Shown here in pieces: positions 35,918-44,436 of a stretch of 64,000 nucleotides of DNA. The position numbers and the translations under genes were made by a program. Positions within the stretch are counted from its first letter, which is position 1, and the number at the start of each line of letters is the position of its first letter. Source of the stretch: Pseudomonadota bacterium (GTDB lineage Bacteria > Pseudomonadota > Alphaproteobacteria > Rhizobiales > Beijerinckiaceae); contig JAIUNR010000007.1 in assembly GCA_020161575.1 (NCBI GenBank), positions 124,001-188,000 on the forward strand. Reading direction: 5' to 3'. The notes beneath the pieces are model-generated. The model did no database searches. It was given only the letters and a program-made list of their open reading frames with translations, and was not told the origin of the DNA.

Positions 35918-36104
35918 CCGCGCGGGAGAGAACGGCTGCCATCGTGCAGCCGTCGCCGAAGGCGCAACCGCCCCGGAAACGCTCAGGCAAAAGGACCGCG
36001 CGAGAAAAGCCGCTCTGGAAAGCGATGGCTTTGGCCATCCACCGACGGAGTAAGCACGCCGCACCGCGGCTGCGAAATCTCTCAGGTTCCGTGACAGAGG
36101 GGGC
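35918..36104 (+). promoter_or_regulatory. Tandem glycine riboswitch
   Basis: Two glycine aptamers in series upstream of gcvT. The first begins at GCGGGAGAGA (35922) and includes GCCGAAGGCGCAA, AAACGCTCAGGCAAAAGGACC and closes near CTCTGGAAAG (about 36020). The second runs through CCACCGACGGAGTAAGC and AAATCTCTCAGGTTCCGTGACAGAGGGG, split by the variable stem, to about 36104. These are the conserved cores of the family. Glycine binding is expected to switch on the downstream glycine cleavage genes. The gcvT start is 62 bases further on. Confidence 0.93.
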
Positions 36105-36166
36105 AGCGCGCTCGATTTTCGGGCGGGCCAACCCTGTTGACGGAGGCGGCGCAAGCCGGAAGAGAG

Positions 36167-37312
36167 ATGGCGACATCCGAAACCGAAGACCTGAAATTCA
36201 CCCCCCTCAATGAATGGCACATCGCGCATGGCGCGAAGATGGTGCCCTTCGCCGGCTACAACATGCCGGTGCAATACAAGGAGGGTATCCTCCAGGAGCA
36301 TCTGTGGACGCGGGCGAATGCCGGTCTCTTCGATGTCTCGCATATGGGGCAGTGCTTCATCATCTCCGACGCCTGGGAGAAGACCGCCCGCGCCATCGAG
36401 GCGCTGGTTCCCGCCGATATCCTCAATCTCAAGCCCGGCCAGCAGCGTTACTCGCAGCTCCTCGCGCCGGATGGCGGCATTCTCGACGATCTGATGATCA
36501 CCCGCTCGGCCTATCCCGGCTGGGACGGTACGGCCTATGTCGTCGTCAATGCCGGCTGCAAGGATGCCGATTACAAGCATATCGCGGCGCATCTTCCCGC
36601 CGGCGTCACGCTCAAGATCGACGACAATCTCGCCCTGATCGCGCTTCAGGGGCCGAAGGCGTCGGAAGTGCTCGGCGCCATCGTGCCGGAAGCGAAGACG
36701 CTTGCCTTCATGACCTACCATTCCGCGACGCTCGACGGGGTGCATCTGCATATCTCCCGCTCGGGCTATACCGGCGAGGACGGTTACGAGATTTCGCTCG
36801 AGGCGCGTCACGTGGCTTCTTTCTGCGACCGCCTGCTCGCTAATCCGCTGGTCAAGCCGGTGGGGTTGGGCGCACGCGATTCGCTGCGCCTCGAAGCGGG
36901 GCTCTGCCTTTACGGCCATGATATCGACACGACGACCTCGCCCATCGAAGCGGATCTCAAATGGTCGATCCAGAAGCGCCGCCGCGAGGAGGGGGGCTTC
37001 CCCGGCGCGGCGCGTATCCAGAAAGAGCTGAAGGAAGGCCCCTCGCGCCTGCGCGTGGGCATCCAGCCGGAAGGGCGCCAGCCGGCGCGCGAGGGCACCG
37101 AGATTTTCGCGGTGGAAAATGGCCAGTCCCGGAAGATCGGCGTGATCACCTCCGGCGGTTTCGGACCGACCGCCAACGCGCCGGTCGCGATGGGCTATGT
37201 CGAGGCCGCTTTCGCCAAGGCGGATACGCCGGTGACCCTGCTCGTGCGTGGCAAGGAATTGCCCGCGAAGGTCGCCGCGATGCCTTTCGCGCCGCACCGC
37301 TACTATCGCTGA
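36167..37312 (+). CDS. gcvT: Glycine cleavage system T protein (aminomethyltransferase)
   Basis: Takes the aminomethyl group from lipoylated GcvH, releases ammonia and transfers methylene to tetrahydrofolate. 381 residues. Family segments: [47 protein letters not shown] and [22 protein letters not shown] 36167 has GGAAGAGAG directly upstream; the frame above it lies in the leader and is not conserved. First gene of the riboswitch-controlled operon. Confidence 0.96.
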   Translation: MATSETEDLKFTPLNEWHIAHGAKMVPFAGYNMPVQYKEGILQEHLWTRANAGLFDVSHMGQCFIISDAWEKTARAIEALVPADILNLKPGQQRYSQLLAPDGGILDDLMITRSAYPGWDGTAYVVVNAGCKDADYKHIAAHLPAGVTLKIDDNLALIALQGPKASEVLGAIVPEAKTLAFMTYHSATLDGVHLHISRSGYTGEDGYEISLEARHVASFCDRLLANPLVKPVGLGARDSLRLEAGLCLYGHDIDTTTSPIEADLKWSIQKRRREEGGFPGAARIQKELKEGPSRLRVGIQPEGRQPAREGTEIFAVENGQSRKIGVITSGGFGPTANAPVAMGYVEAAFAKADTPVTLLVRGKELPAKVAAMPFAPHRYYR

Positions 37313-37346
37313 AATCCGAACAACCAACCTTTCGAGGGAGAAGAGC

Positions 37347-37712
37347 ATGACGACCTATTTCACCAAGGATCACGAATATGTCCGCGTCGAAGGCGATGTC
37401 GCCACCGTGGGCATCACCGATTACGCGCAGAGCCAGCTCGGCGACGTGGTGTTCGTGGAACTTCCGGGTGTCGGCAAAAGCTACAAGCAGGGCGCCGAAG
37501 CCGCCGTGGTCGAGAGCGTGAAGGCTGCCTCTGACGTTTATGCCCCCATCTCCGGCGAGGTCGTCGAGGTGAATGCCGCGCTCGCGGATACGCCGGCGAT
37601 GATCAACGAAGATGCGGAAGGCAAGGGCTGGTTCATGAAGATCAAGATCGCCGACAAGGGCGAGCTTGCCGGTCTCATGGATGCGGCGGCCTACAAGGCG
37701 CATACCGCGTAA
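37347..37712 (+). CDS. gcvH: Glycine cleavage system H protein
   Basis: Lipoyl carrier of the glycine cleavage complex, 121 residues. The lipoylated lysine is K59 in [14 protein letters not shown]; the start [25 protein letters not shown] is split over typical strands. ATG 37347 follows GAGGGAGAAGAG. Starts 34 bases after gcvT, with gcvPA 69 bases further. Confidence 0.97.
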   Translation: MTTYFTKDHEYVRVEGDVATVGITDYAQSQLGDVVFVELPGVGKSYKQGAEAAVVESVKAASDVYAPISGEVVEVNAALADTPAMINEDAEGKGWFMKIKIADKGELAGLMDAAAYKAHTA

Positions 37713-37781
37713 GGCCAGCCTTCCAAGCATTCGGCCGCGCCTCCGCGGCCTTTCCCTTTCAATCGCAACAGGAATCCTCCG

Positions 37782-39122
37782 ATGCGTTATCTTCCGCTGA
37801 CGGATCAAGACCGCAAGGCGATGCTGGCGAAGGTCGGCGTGGCCGATATCGATGCGCTCTTTGCCGATATTCCCGCCGACAAGCGCCTCAAGGGGCTTGT
37901 CGATCTGCCGCGTCACAAGGGCGAGGCCGAGGTCGAGCGCATTCTCGGTCGCATGGCCGCGAAGAACGTGCCGGCCTCCTCCGTGCCGTTCTTCGTCGGC
38001 GCCGGCGCCTACAAGCACCATGTGCCGGCGACGGTGGATCACCTGATCCAGCGCTCGGAATTCCTCACCAGCTACACGCCCTATCAGCCGGAAATCGCGC
38101 AGGGCACGCTGCAATATCTCTTCGAGTTCCAGACGCAGGTTTCGCTGCTCACCGGCATGGAAGTCGCCAATGCCTCGCTCTATGACGGCTCGACCGGCAC
38201 GGGCGAAGCGGTGCTGATGGCGCATCGCGTCACGCGCCGCAACAAGGCGGTGCTCTCGGGCGGGCTGCATCCGCAATACGCGGAAGTCGTGAAGACGCTC
38301 TCGCATATGGCGAGCGACACGGTGGTCAGCGCGCCGGCCAAGCCGCTCGGCGACGAGGATCTCGCCGCGCTGATCGACGACCAGACCTCCTGTGTCGTTG
38401 TCCAGAACCCGGATGTCTTCGGCAATGTCCGCGATCTCCGCCCGCTGGCGAAGGCCTGTGAGGCCAAGGGCGCGCTGCTCATCGCGGTGTTCACGGAAGT
38501 GGTTTCGCTCGGTCTTCTCGAAAGCCCCGGCGCGATGGGCGCCGATATCGTGGTGGGCGAGGGGCAGTCGGTTGGCGTCGGTCTCAATTTCGGCGGACCC
38601 TATGTCGGGCTTTTCGCGGCGAAATCGAAGTACCTGCGCCAGATGCCGGGGCGCCTGTGCGGCGAGACGGTGGATGCCGAGGGCAAGCGCGGCTTCGTGC
38701 TCACGCTTTCGACCCGCGAGCAGCATATCCGCCGCGACAAGGCGACCTCCAACATCTGCACCAATTCGGGCCTCTGCGTGCTTGCCTTCACCATCCACAT
38801 GACGCTGCTGGGCGAGGCGGGGCTCACGCGCCTTGCGCGCATCAACCACGCCAATGCGGTGAAACTGGCGGACATGCTCGCGGGCGTGAAGGGCGTCGAG
38901 GTTCTCACCAAGAGCTTCTTCAACGAATTCACGATCCGCGTGCCGGGCAAGGCGGCGGATGTGATCGAGAAGCTCGCGGCCAAGGGCGTGCTGGGCGGCG
39001 TGCCCTATTCGCGCCTCGCGCCGAAAGCGGGCCTCGACGATCTCATCCTCGTCGCCAATACCGAAGTGAACACCGATGAAGACCGCGCCGCGTTCGTGGC
39101 GGCCCTGAAGGAGGTCGTGTGA
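37782..39122 (+). CDS. gcvPA: Glycine dehydrogenase (decarboxylating) subunit 1
   Basis: N-terminal-type half of the split P protein, which decarboxylates glycine with PLP and loads GcvH. 446 residues: [14 protein letters not shown] at the start, [19 protein letters not shown], then [20 protein letters not shown] and [18 protein letters not shown]. It does not carry the PLP lysine, which is in GcvPB. The stop shares a base with the gcvPB start (TGATG), so the two subunits are made together. Confidence 0.96.
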   Translation: MRYLPLTDQDRKAMLAKVGVADIDALFADIPADKRLKGLVDLPRHKGEAEVERILGRMAAKNVPASSVPFFVGAGAYKHHVPATVDHLIQRSEFLTSYTPYQPEIAQGTLQYLFEFQTQVSLLTGMEVANASLYDGSTGTGEAVLMAHRVTRRNKAVLSGGLHPQYAEVVKTLSHMASDTVVSAPAKPLGDEDLAALIDDQTSCVVVQNPDVFGNVRDLRPLAKACEAKGALLIAVFTEVVSLGLLESPGAMGADIVVGEGQSVGVGLNFGGPYVGLFAAKSKYLRQMPGRLCGETVDAEGKRGFVLTLSTREQHIRRDKATSNICTNSGLCVLAFTIHMTLLGEAGLTRLARINHANAVKLADMLAGVKGVEVLTKSFFNEFTIRVPGKAADVIEKLAAKGVLGGVPYSRLAPKAGLDDLILVANTEVNTDEDRAAFVAALKEVV

Positions 39123-40690
39123 TGCTGAACAATCAGGGACGTCCCACCGCCGCCGGCGAGGCCACGGCTTCCGCCCACCCCACCTTCACCGGCAACAAGG
39201 CGCTGCAGGTGGAAGAGGCTTTGCTGTTCGAGATCGGCCGCGCCGAGGTCACGGGCGTCGATCTCGACGAGCCGGAAGCGGTCAAGAGCCGCCTCGGCGG
39301 GCTCGAGCGCAAGGGCGCGATCGGGCTTGTCGGCCTTTCCGAGCCCGAGACGATGCGCCATTTCGTGCGCCTCTCCCAGAAGAACTACGGCATCGATACC
39401 GGGCTCTTCCCGCTCGGTTCGTGCACGATGAAGCACAACCCGCGCCTCAACGAGAAAATGGCGCGGCTGCCGGGCTTCGGCGATATCCATCCGCTCCAGC
39501 CGCAATCGACGGTGCAGGGCGGGCTGGAGCTGATCTCCGAACTCGCGCGCTATCTCATGGTGCTCACCGGCACCTCCGCCGTCACCATGTCGCCGAAGGC
39601 CGGCGCGCATGGCGAACTCGCGGGCATGATGGCGATCAAGGCCGCGATCGAGGCCAAGGGCGAGGGCGCGAAGCGTAACGTGGTGCTCGTGCCGGAATCG
39701 GCGCATGGCACCAACCCCGCGACCGCCGCTTTGATCGGCTTTGTCGTGAAATCCGTCCCGGCACGGGATGACGGCACCGTGCATGTCGAGGATGTCAAGG
39801 CCCTGCTCGGGCCGGATGTCGCGGCGATCATGCTGACCAACCCCAATACTTGCGGCATTTTCGAGCCGCAGGTGGTGGAGATCGCCAAGGCGATGCATGA
39901 TGCCGGTGCGTATTTCTATTGCGACGGCGCGAATTTCAACGCCATCGTCGGCAAGGCCAAGCCGGGCGATCTCGGCATCGACGCGATGCATATCAACCTG
40001 CACAAGACCTTCTCCACCCCGCATGGCGGTGGTGGGCCGGGTGCCGGCCCGGTGGTCCTGTCGGAGCGCCTCGCGCCCTTCGCGCCGCTGCCCTTCATCC
40101 GCAAGGAAGGCGAGAAGCTCGTGATGGTCGAGGATGCTTCGGATGCCGGTTCTGCGCAGCCCTTCGGGCGCGTCACGGCCTTCCACGGGCAGATGGGCAT
40201 GTTCACTCGCGCGCTTGCCTATATGCTCAGCCATGGTGCTGATGGCATGAAGCAGGCCTCGGAAGATGCCGTGCTCTCGGCCAACTATATCCGCGCCGGG
40301 CTCTCTGATCTGATGTCCATCCCGTTCCCCGATCATCCCTCGATGCACGAGGCTTTGTTCGATGACGAATGGCTGAAGGATACCGGCGTCACCACGCTCG
40401 ATTTCGCCAAGGCGATGATCGACGAGGGATATCATCCGATGACGATGTATTTCCCGCTCGTCGTCCATGGCGCGATGCTGATCGAGCCGACCGAAAGCGA
40501 AAGCCGCGCCTCGCTGGACCTTTTCATCATGGCCCTGCGCGATCTCGCCATGGCCGCGAAAAAGGGCGATACGGCGCGGTTCTCGGGCGCGCCCTATCAT
40601 GCGCCGCGCCGCCGGCTCGACGAAACCCGCGCCGCTCGTACGCCGATCCTGAAATGGACGCCGCCGGCGCCGGCTCAGGCCGCGGAGTGA
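39122..40690 (+). CDS. gcvPB: Glycine dehydrogenase (decarboxylating) subunit 2
   Basis: C-terminal-type half of the split P protein, 522 residues. The PLP lysine is in HINLHKTFSTPHGGGGPGAG; other marks are YPLGSCTMK-like FPLGSCTMKHNPRLNE and SAHGTNPATA. Start ATG 39122 shares its A with the gcvPA stop and has GGAGG 8 bases upstream. The N terminus is slightly longer than in compact homologues. A strong terminator follows the stop by 6 bases and closes the operon. Confidence 0.96.
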   Translation: MLNNQGRPTAAGEATASAHPTFTGNKALQVEEALLFEIGRAEVTGVDLDEPEAVKSRLGGLERKGAIGLVGLSEPETMRHFVRLSQKNYGIDTGLFPLGSCTMKHNPRLNEKMARLPGFGDIHPLQPQSTVQGGLELISELARYLMVLTGTSAVTMSPKAGAHGELAGMMAIKAAIEAKGEGAKRNVVLVPESAHGTNPATAALIGFVVKSVPARDDGTVHVEDVKALLGPDVAAIMLTNPNTCGIFEPQVVEIAKAMHDAGAYFYCDGANFNAIVGKAKPGDLGIDAMHINLHKTFSTPHGGGGPGAGPVVLSERLAPFAPLPFIRKEGEKLVMVEDASDAGSAQPFGRVTAFHGQMGMFTRALAYMLSHGADGMKQASEDAVLSANYIRAGLSDLMSIPFPDHPSMHEALFDDEWLKDTGVTTLDFAKAMIDEGYHPMTMYFPLVVHGAMLIEPTESESRASLDLFIMALRDLAMAAKKGDTARFSGAPYHAPRRRLDETRAARTPILKWTPPAPAQAAE

Positions 40691-40696
40691 AACAAG

Positions 40697-40726
40697 AAGG
40701 CCGGGTCATCCCCGGCCTTTTTCTTA
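40697..40726 (+). terminator. Terminator of the gcv operon
   Basis: Nine-bp perfect stem AAGGCCGGG (40697-40705) with CCCGGCCTT (40711-40719), loop TCATC, then TTTTTCTTA. Its tail overlaps the 3' end of the convergent hydrolase gene. Confidence 0.92.
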
Positions 40727-41527
40727 TCGCATGCTGTTGAAAATCCCCATCACCTTCCGAATCGCCTCCTCGCGGGCCTGCGGGTGGGTGCCGATCGTGA
40801 CCGTGCCGGAGCCATCCTTTGAGTAGGCCGCCTTGCGGGTCCGGATTGGAAGGTTTGGGTAGTCGAAGTCATGGTGTGCGCCTTCATAGCCGATGAAGCG
40901 TACACCAACCAGCGCCTGACAGGGCTCGGCGGGGGTCCAGTCGTCTGCCAGACCATGCAGGATCGTCACGGGGATTCGAGCTCGAAACCCTTCCTCGACC
41001 ATCACCTTGCAGCCGGGATAGAAGGCGACGGCCTGCCGGAAATCCACGCCCTTGGGTGCGCGGATTGACCGGCTCGCCGAGAGGACCGAGGTGCCGCCAT
41101 TGGACCATCCAAGAAGGCCGATGCGCCCGCGATCCACATCGCCCCGTGCAGCAAGCCATTCGGCGGTAGCAAAAGCGTCATAGGCGCGATCCTTCGAGCG
41201 CACGTCGCGGTCGCGGATGTTGCATTGCGATCCAAGCCCCCGCGATACGAAACTCTCGGGAAAAACAACGATGAAACCGGCAGCCTGGAGGCGCACGGCC
41301 CAGTCGGCGTGGCGCGCATTGATAACGCCCTGGGCATTGCCAAGACCACCGCAACCATGCAGCGCGACCACCGCCGGGAACGGGCCGGCTCCAGCAGGCT
41401 TGAACAGCCGCGCCTTCAGCTTCACACCATTGCGCCCAGGAATCTCGACCCATTCCTGCGCGCGCGCGGAGGTCCAAGCCCAAAGCCCGCAGGCAAGTAT
41501 GATGATAATCCGGAGCATAAATGACAT
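40724..41527 (-). CDS. Secreted dienelactone hydrolase family protein
   Basis: A 267-residue alpha/beta hydrolase with an N-terminal signal peptide (IIIILACGLWAWTSARAQ). The likely triad is S142 in LLGWSNGGTS, D196 in LADDWTP and H218 or H219 in EGAHHDFDYP. Classical dienelactone hydrolases use cysteine; the serine here is the common variant in exported homologues. HGCGGLGN forms the oxyanion region. The natural ester substrate is unknown. Stands alone on the minus strand between two terminators. Confidence 0.85.
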   Translation of the reverse strand: MSFMLRIIIILACGLWAWTSARAQEWVEIPGRNGVKLKARLFKPAGAGPFPAVVALHGCGGLGNAQGVINARHADWAVRLQAAGFIVVFPESFVSRGLGSQCNIRDRDVRSKDRAYDAFATAEWLAARGDVDRGRIGLLGWSNGGTSVLSASRSIRAPKGVDFRQAVAFYPGCKVMVEEGFRARIPVTILHGLADDWTPAEPCQALVGVRFIGYEGAHHDFDYPNLPIRTRKAAYSKDGSGTVTIGTHPQAREEAIRKVMGIFNSMR

Positions 41528-41573
41528 CGGCCTATCCTTTCGGGCTGATCATGCCGCAGACAGAAAACCAGAC

Positions 41574-41602
41574 AATAAAAAAGGCCGCTCGAAAGCGACC
41601 TT
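41574..41602 (-). terminator. Terminator of the F0 operon
   Basis: On the minus strand AAGGTCGCT and AGCGGCCTT pair over 9 bp (one G-U) around a TTCG tetraloop (41602-41581), followed by TTTTTTATTG. It begins 23 bases after the atpF stop. Confidence 0.9.
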
Positions 41603-41624
41603 ATGATGTGCCTGGCATTTCTGC

Positions 41625-42098
41625 TCAGTTGAGCTTGGATTTCACTTCCGCCAATCCGGCGGCGAAGGAATCCTCCGCCTTGCCAGCCCCAAGGATCGAG
41701 GCGGCAGCCTTGGTCGCGAGATCGACGGCGGCCGCGCGGACTTCGGCGGTCGCCTGCGCTTCGGCCTGACCGATCTTCATCTCGGCCTGAGCGGTGCGGC
41801 GCTTCACGAAATCCTCGAGCTTCGCCTTGGCCTCGGCTTCGAGGCGGGCGGCCTCTTCCTTGGCGGCGGCGACGATATCGGCCGCTTCCTTGTCGGCAGC
41901 CTTACGCTTGGCCTCATAGGTCTTCAGCAGCGCGGCGGCTTCGTTGCGAAGGCGCTCGGCCTCGTTAAGCTGCGCCGCGATCTTCTCGCCACGCGAATCG
42001 AGCGCGGCCAGGATTTTGCGATGCACGCCGAAATAGGCGAGAATGCCGAGAAAGATGAAGAAGGAGGCGGCAACCCAGAATTCTGCGGTCATGATCAT
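41625..42098 (-). CDS. atpF: ATP synthase F0 subunit b
   Basis: Peripheral-stalk subunit: one N-terminal transmembrane helix (EFWVAASFFIFLGILAYFGV) and a long charged helix (residues about 30-157) that contacts F1. 157 residues. ATG 42098 follows AAGGA; a second ATG two codons later is possible. It lies 6 bases after the b' gene. The F1 genes are not in this window, as is usual for alphaproteobacteria. Confidence 0.95.
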   Translation of the reverse strand: MIMTAEFWVAASFFIFLGILAYFGVHRKILAALDSRGEKIAAQLNEAERLRNEAAALLKTYEAKRKAADKEAADIVAAAKEEAARLEAEAKAKLEDFVKRRTAQAEMKIGQAEAQATAEVRAAAVDLATKAAASILGAGKAEDSFAAGLAEVKSKLN

Positions 42099-42104
42099 GC
42101 TTCC

Positions 42105-42662
42105 TTATTCGCCACGCGCGGCGCCGACGGCTTTGGTGATCGCAGCAGCTGTGGGTTTCTTGCCCGTGAGGGTCTCGACCATGGCTTCCACGGCTTCGCG
42201 GGCGATATCCTCGACATTCGCCATCGCCTTGGCCTTGGTTTCGGCAATCGCCGATTCCGCCGCGATCATCTTCGCGGCGAGATCGCTCTCGACCGTCTTG
42301 CGTTTGGCGTCGATTTCCTTGCCGCTCTTTGTGCGGGCTTCCTGCGCGATGGCCTGCGCATTCGCCTTGGCTTTCGCCAGCGAGGTTTCAAGCTCGCTCG
42401 CGGAAGTTTCGGCCGCCTTCTGGGCGTCGCTCGCCGCGCCAAGCGCGCGTTCGATCTTCTCCTGGCGCTCTTCCAGAATGGAGCCGATGCGCGGCAGGGC
42501 CACGCGGCTCATCAGGAGATAGAGCGTGCCGAACGTGATCGCGAGCCAGAAGAGCTGGCCGGCGAAGGTGCTCGTATCGAAGGGCGGGAACATGGTTCCC
42601 TCCGCCGCGAGAACCGGCGCCGAGGTCGCGGCGAGAATCGCGGACGTGACAAGAAAGCGCAT
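42105..42662 (-). CDS. atpG: ATP synthase F0 subunit b'
   Basis: Second, divergent b-type stalk subunit, as in photosynthetic bacteria and other alphaproteobacteria. 185 residues: an N-terminal signal-like segment (FLVTSAILAATSAPVLAAEG), FPPFDTSTFAGQLFWLAITF membrane helix, then a long Ala/Glu/Lys-rich coiled helix. Pairs with subunit b to form a heterodimeric stalk. Separated from atpE by tandem hairpins. Confidence 0.93.
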   Translation of the reverse strand: MRFLVTSAILAATSAPVLAAEGTMFPPFDTSTFAGQLFWLAITFGTLYLLMSRVALPRIGSILEERQEKIERALGAASDAQKAAETSASELETSLAKAKANAQAIAQEARTKSGKEIDAKRKTVESDLAAKMIAAESAIAETKAKAMANVEDIAREAVEAMVETLTGKKPTAAAITKAVGAARGE

Positions 42663-42683
42663 TGAACGCTCCTTCGGAATGAA

Positions 42684-42733
42684 ACGGAAAAGCCTGCTTC
42701 ACAGCAGGCTGGGGATGGCGCAACCGCCACCCC
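42684..42733 (-). terminator. Tandem hairpins between atpE and atpF' (attenuator-like)
   Basis: In transcription order, a bulged stem GGGG-A-TGGCG with CGCCA-CCCC (42733-42711), then a perfect 8-bp stem AGCCTGCT with AGCAGGCT (42710-42691) followed by TTTTCCGTTTC. Since b' and b genes lie downstream, this must be partial; it could set the high c-to-b ratio or protect the atpE mRNA. Confidence 0.7.
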
Positions 42734-42770
42734 GTTATTCGGTTCGCGACCCCCTTGAAGGGAGCGCGGC

Positions 42771-43013
42771 TTACTTCACGACGAAGAGCAGGATGAGCGC
42801 AACGACGAACGCGAAGATGCCGAGACCTTCGGCAAGCGCGGCGCCGATGAAGGCGCGGCCGAACTGGCCATCGGCAGCCGACGGGTTGCGCAGGGCACCC
42901 GAGAGGAAGTTGCCGAAAATGTTGCCCACGCCCATCGCGGCGAGACCCATGCCGAGACAGGCAAGGCCGGCACCGAGGTACTTGGCGAGGGCGGCAGCAG
43001 CAGCGAGTTCCAT
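42771..43013 (-). CDS. atpE: ATP synthase F0 subunit c
   Basis: Proteolipid that forms the rotor ring; 80 residues in two helices joined by the polar loop ALRNPSAADG. The proton-carrying carboxylate is E62 in GAALAEGLGIF; there is no sodium-type motif. ATG 43013 is used because AAGGAG lies 6 bases upstream, while the ATG at 43019 directly abuts that sequence. Between atpB and the tandem hairpins. Confidence 0.95.
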   Translation of the reverse strand: MELAAAAALAKYLGAGLACLGMGLAAMGVGNIFGNFLSGALRNPSAADGQFGRAFIGAALAEGLGIFAFVVALILLFVVK

Positions 43014-43071
43014 TGTCATCTCCTTGGTGGAACGGTGTAAAGGTGGGATCAGGCTTGGGATGCGGCTCGTG

Positions 43072-43830
43072 TCAGTGACCCGGATGCAGCGCATCGTTGA
43101 GGTAGACGCAGGTCAGGATCGTGAAGACATAGGCCTGCAGGAAGGCAACCAGGAATTCCAGCGCGGTCAGCGCCACGGCGGTAATCAGCGGGAAGGGGGC
43201 GAAAACGCTCGCGGCGCCCGCGCCGAGCAGGCCGACGGTGAAGGCGCCGAACAGCTTCAGCGCGACGTGGCCGGCCAGCATGTTGCCGAACAGACGCAGC
43301 GCGAGCGAAATGGGGCGCGAGATGAACGAGATGACCTCGATCATCACGATGAAGGGGAGCAGCAGCGCCGGAAGACCCGACGGCACGAAGAGATGAAGGA
43401 AATGCGTGCCGTGGTTGATCACGCCCGCCACGATCACGGTGAGGATCACCAGCACGGCGAAGGCGGCGGTGACGATGATGTGGCTCGTGACCGTGAACGA
43501 ACCCGGCAGCAGGCCGAGCATGTTGGCCGCGAGAACGAACATGAACAGCGAGAAGACCAGCGGGAAGAAGCGCATGCCTTCCTTGCCGGTTACGCCGGTG
43601 AGAATGTTCGCGACGAATTCATAGGACATTTCCGCAAGCGATTGCAGGCGTCCCGGCACCATGGCGCGGCTCGACGTGCCAAAAATCGTGATGAAGCTCA
43701 CCACGGAAACGGCGATCACCATCCAGAGCGAGGAATTGGTGAAGGAAAGATCGAAGCCGAAAAGCTTGAACTCAGCAATCTTGCTGATTTCAAACTGGTG
43801 CATCGGGTCGATTGCGTTTCCAGCAGCCAC
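43072..43830 (-). CDS. atpB: ATP synthase F0 subunit a
   Basis: Stator membrane subunit forming the proton half-channels; 252 residues with five to six helices. The essential arginine is in RPISLALRLFGNMLAGH, and FLQAYVFTILTCVYLNDA is the last helix. The GTG at 43830 gives the N terminus VAAGNAIDPMHQFEI, which matches the family, with GAAGGAAGAAG upstream; the upstream frame is basic and unconserved. Next gene is atpE. Confidence 0.95.
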   Translation of the reverse strand: MAAGNAIDPMHQFEISKIAEFKLFGFDLSFTNSSLWMVIAVSVVSFITIFGTSSRAMVPGRLQSLAEMSYEFVANILTGVTGKEGMRFFPLVFSLFMFVLAANMLGLLPGSFTVTSHIIVTAAFAVLVILTVIVAGVINHGTHFLHLFVPSGLPALLLPFIVMIEVISFISRPISLALRLFGNMLAGHVALKLFGAFTVGLLGAGAASVFAPFPLITAVALTALEFLVAFLQAYVFTILTCVYLNDALHPGH

Positions 43831-43870
43831 GTTCTTCTTCCTTCGTGTGGCGCGCCGCGAGGCGCGTCGT

Positions 43871-44218
43871 TCAGCGATCCTTTCCGGTTTGACCACCCGA
43901 GGTGCGGGCCGCCATCCGGTAGATGTTCCAGAACCCCGCCGCCATGCCCATCATCATGAAGATGATGAGAAAAAGCGGGGAGACCCCCAACTGGCCATCG
44001 AGAAAATAACCGATGGCGCACCCGACGATCACACCGGCGATCAGTTCGGAACCGGCACGCAGCCCCTTTCCGATCGCGTTGTCGTTCCCCTTTGCATTGC
44101 GGGAACCGCCTTGGGCTTTCTCCCGCGAGGCAACCTCGCCGAGATCGGCTTTGAGCGCGTCGAGCCGGGCGCGAAGGTCATCCGCCGCGTTCGGATCCGT
44201 CTTGCCCTTGTCGAGCAT
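43871..44218 (-). CDS. atpI: ATP synthase accessory protein AtpI/AtpQ-like
   Basis: A 115-residue protein with a charged N terminus (coil with ADDLRARLDALKADLGEVA) and two transmembrane helices containing GLRAGSELIAGVIVGCAIGYFLD and PLFLIIFMMMGMAAGFWN. AtpI-like proteins assist c-ring assembly or Mg2+ uptake. Start ATG 44218 is chosen for GGAAGA 4 bases upstream; ATG 44239 would add seven residues. First gene of the F0 operon, behind the promoter at 44335-44363. Confidence 0.85.
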   Translation of the reverse strand: MLDKGKTDPNAADDLRARLDALKADLGEVASREKAQGGSRNAKGNDNAIGKGLRAGSELIAGVIVGCAIGYFLDGQLGVSPLFLIIFMMMGMAAGFWNIYRMAARTSGGQTGKDR

Positions 44219-44334
44219 CGGGTCTTCCGGTTTTCGCATCGCGCGTGACCAACCTGTCCGGGGTGCTCCGCACCTCTTGCGAGGCACGAGGCGAAACCTG
44301 ACTGCCCGAATGGGCCGCCTGAGCTTCGTGCCGC

Positions 44335-44378
44335 TGTTAATCAGGCGTGAATGCCAGTGTCAAGGCAAGTTCTTGCCT
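44335..44378 (-). promoter_or_regulatory. F0 operon promoter with adjoining palindrome
   Basis: On the minus strand TTGACA (44363-44358), 17 bases, TTAACA (44340-44335): a near-consensus sigma-70 promoter about 115 bases above atpI. Just upstream, touching the -35, AGGCAAG and CTTGCCT (44363-44378) form a perfect 7+2+7 inverted repeat, a likely operator. Confidence 0.6.
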
Positions 44379-44436
44379 CAATTTCATACCGATGGGGGAA
44401 AGCAGCGTTTGCGACACCAAACGGGCGGCGATTCAC

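Noticed and set aside
39005-40600. Minus-strand open frame opposite gcvPB
   Set aside because: gcvPB is unambiguous and translationally coupled to gcvPA; the antisense frame has no motif or ribosome binding site.
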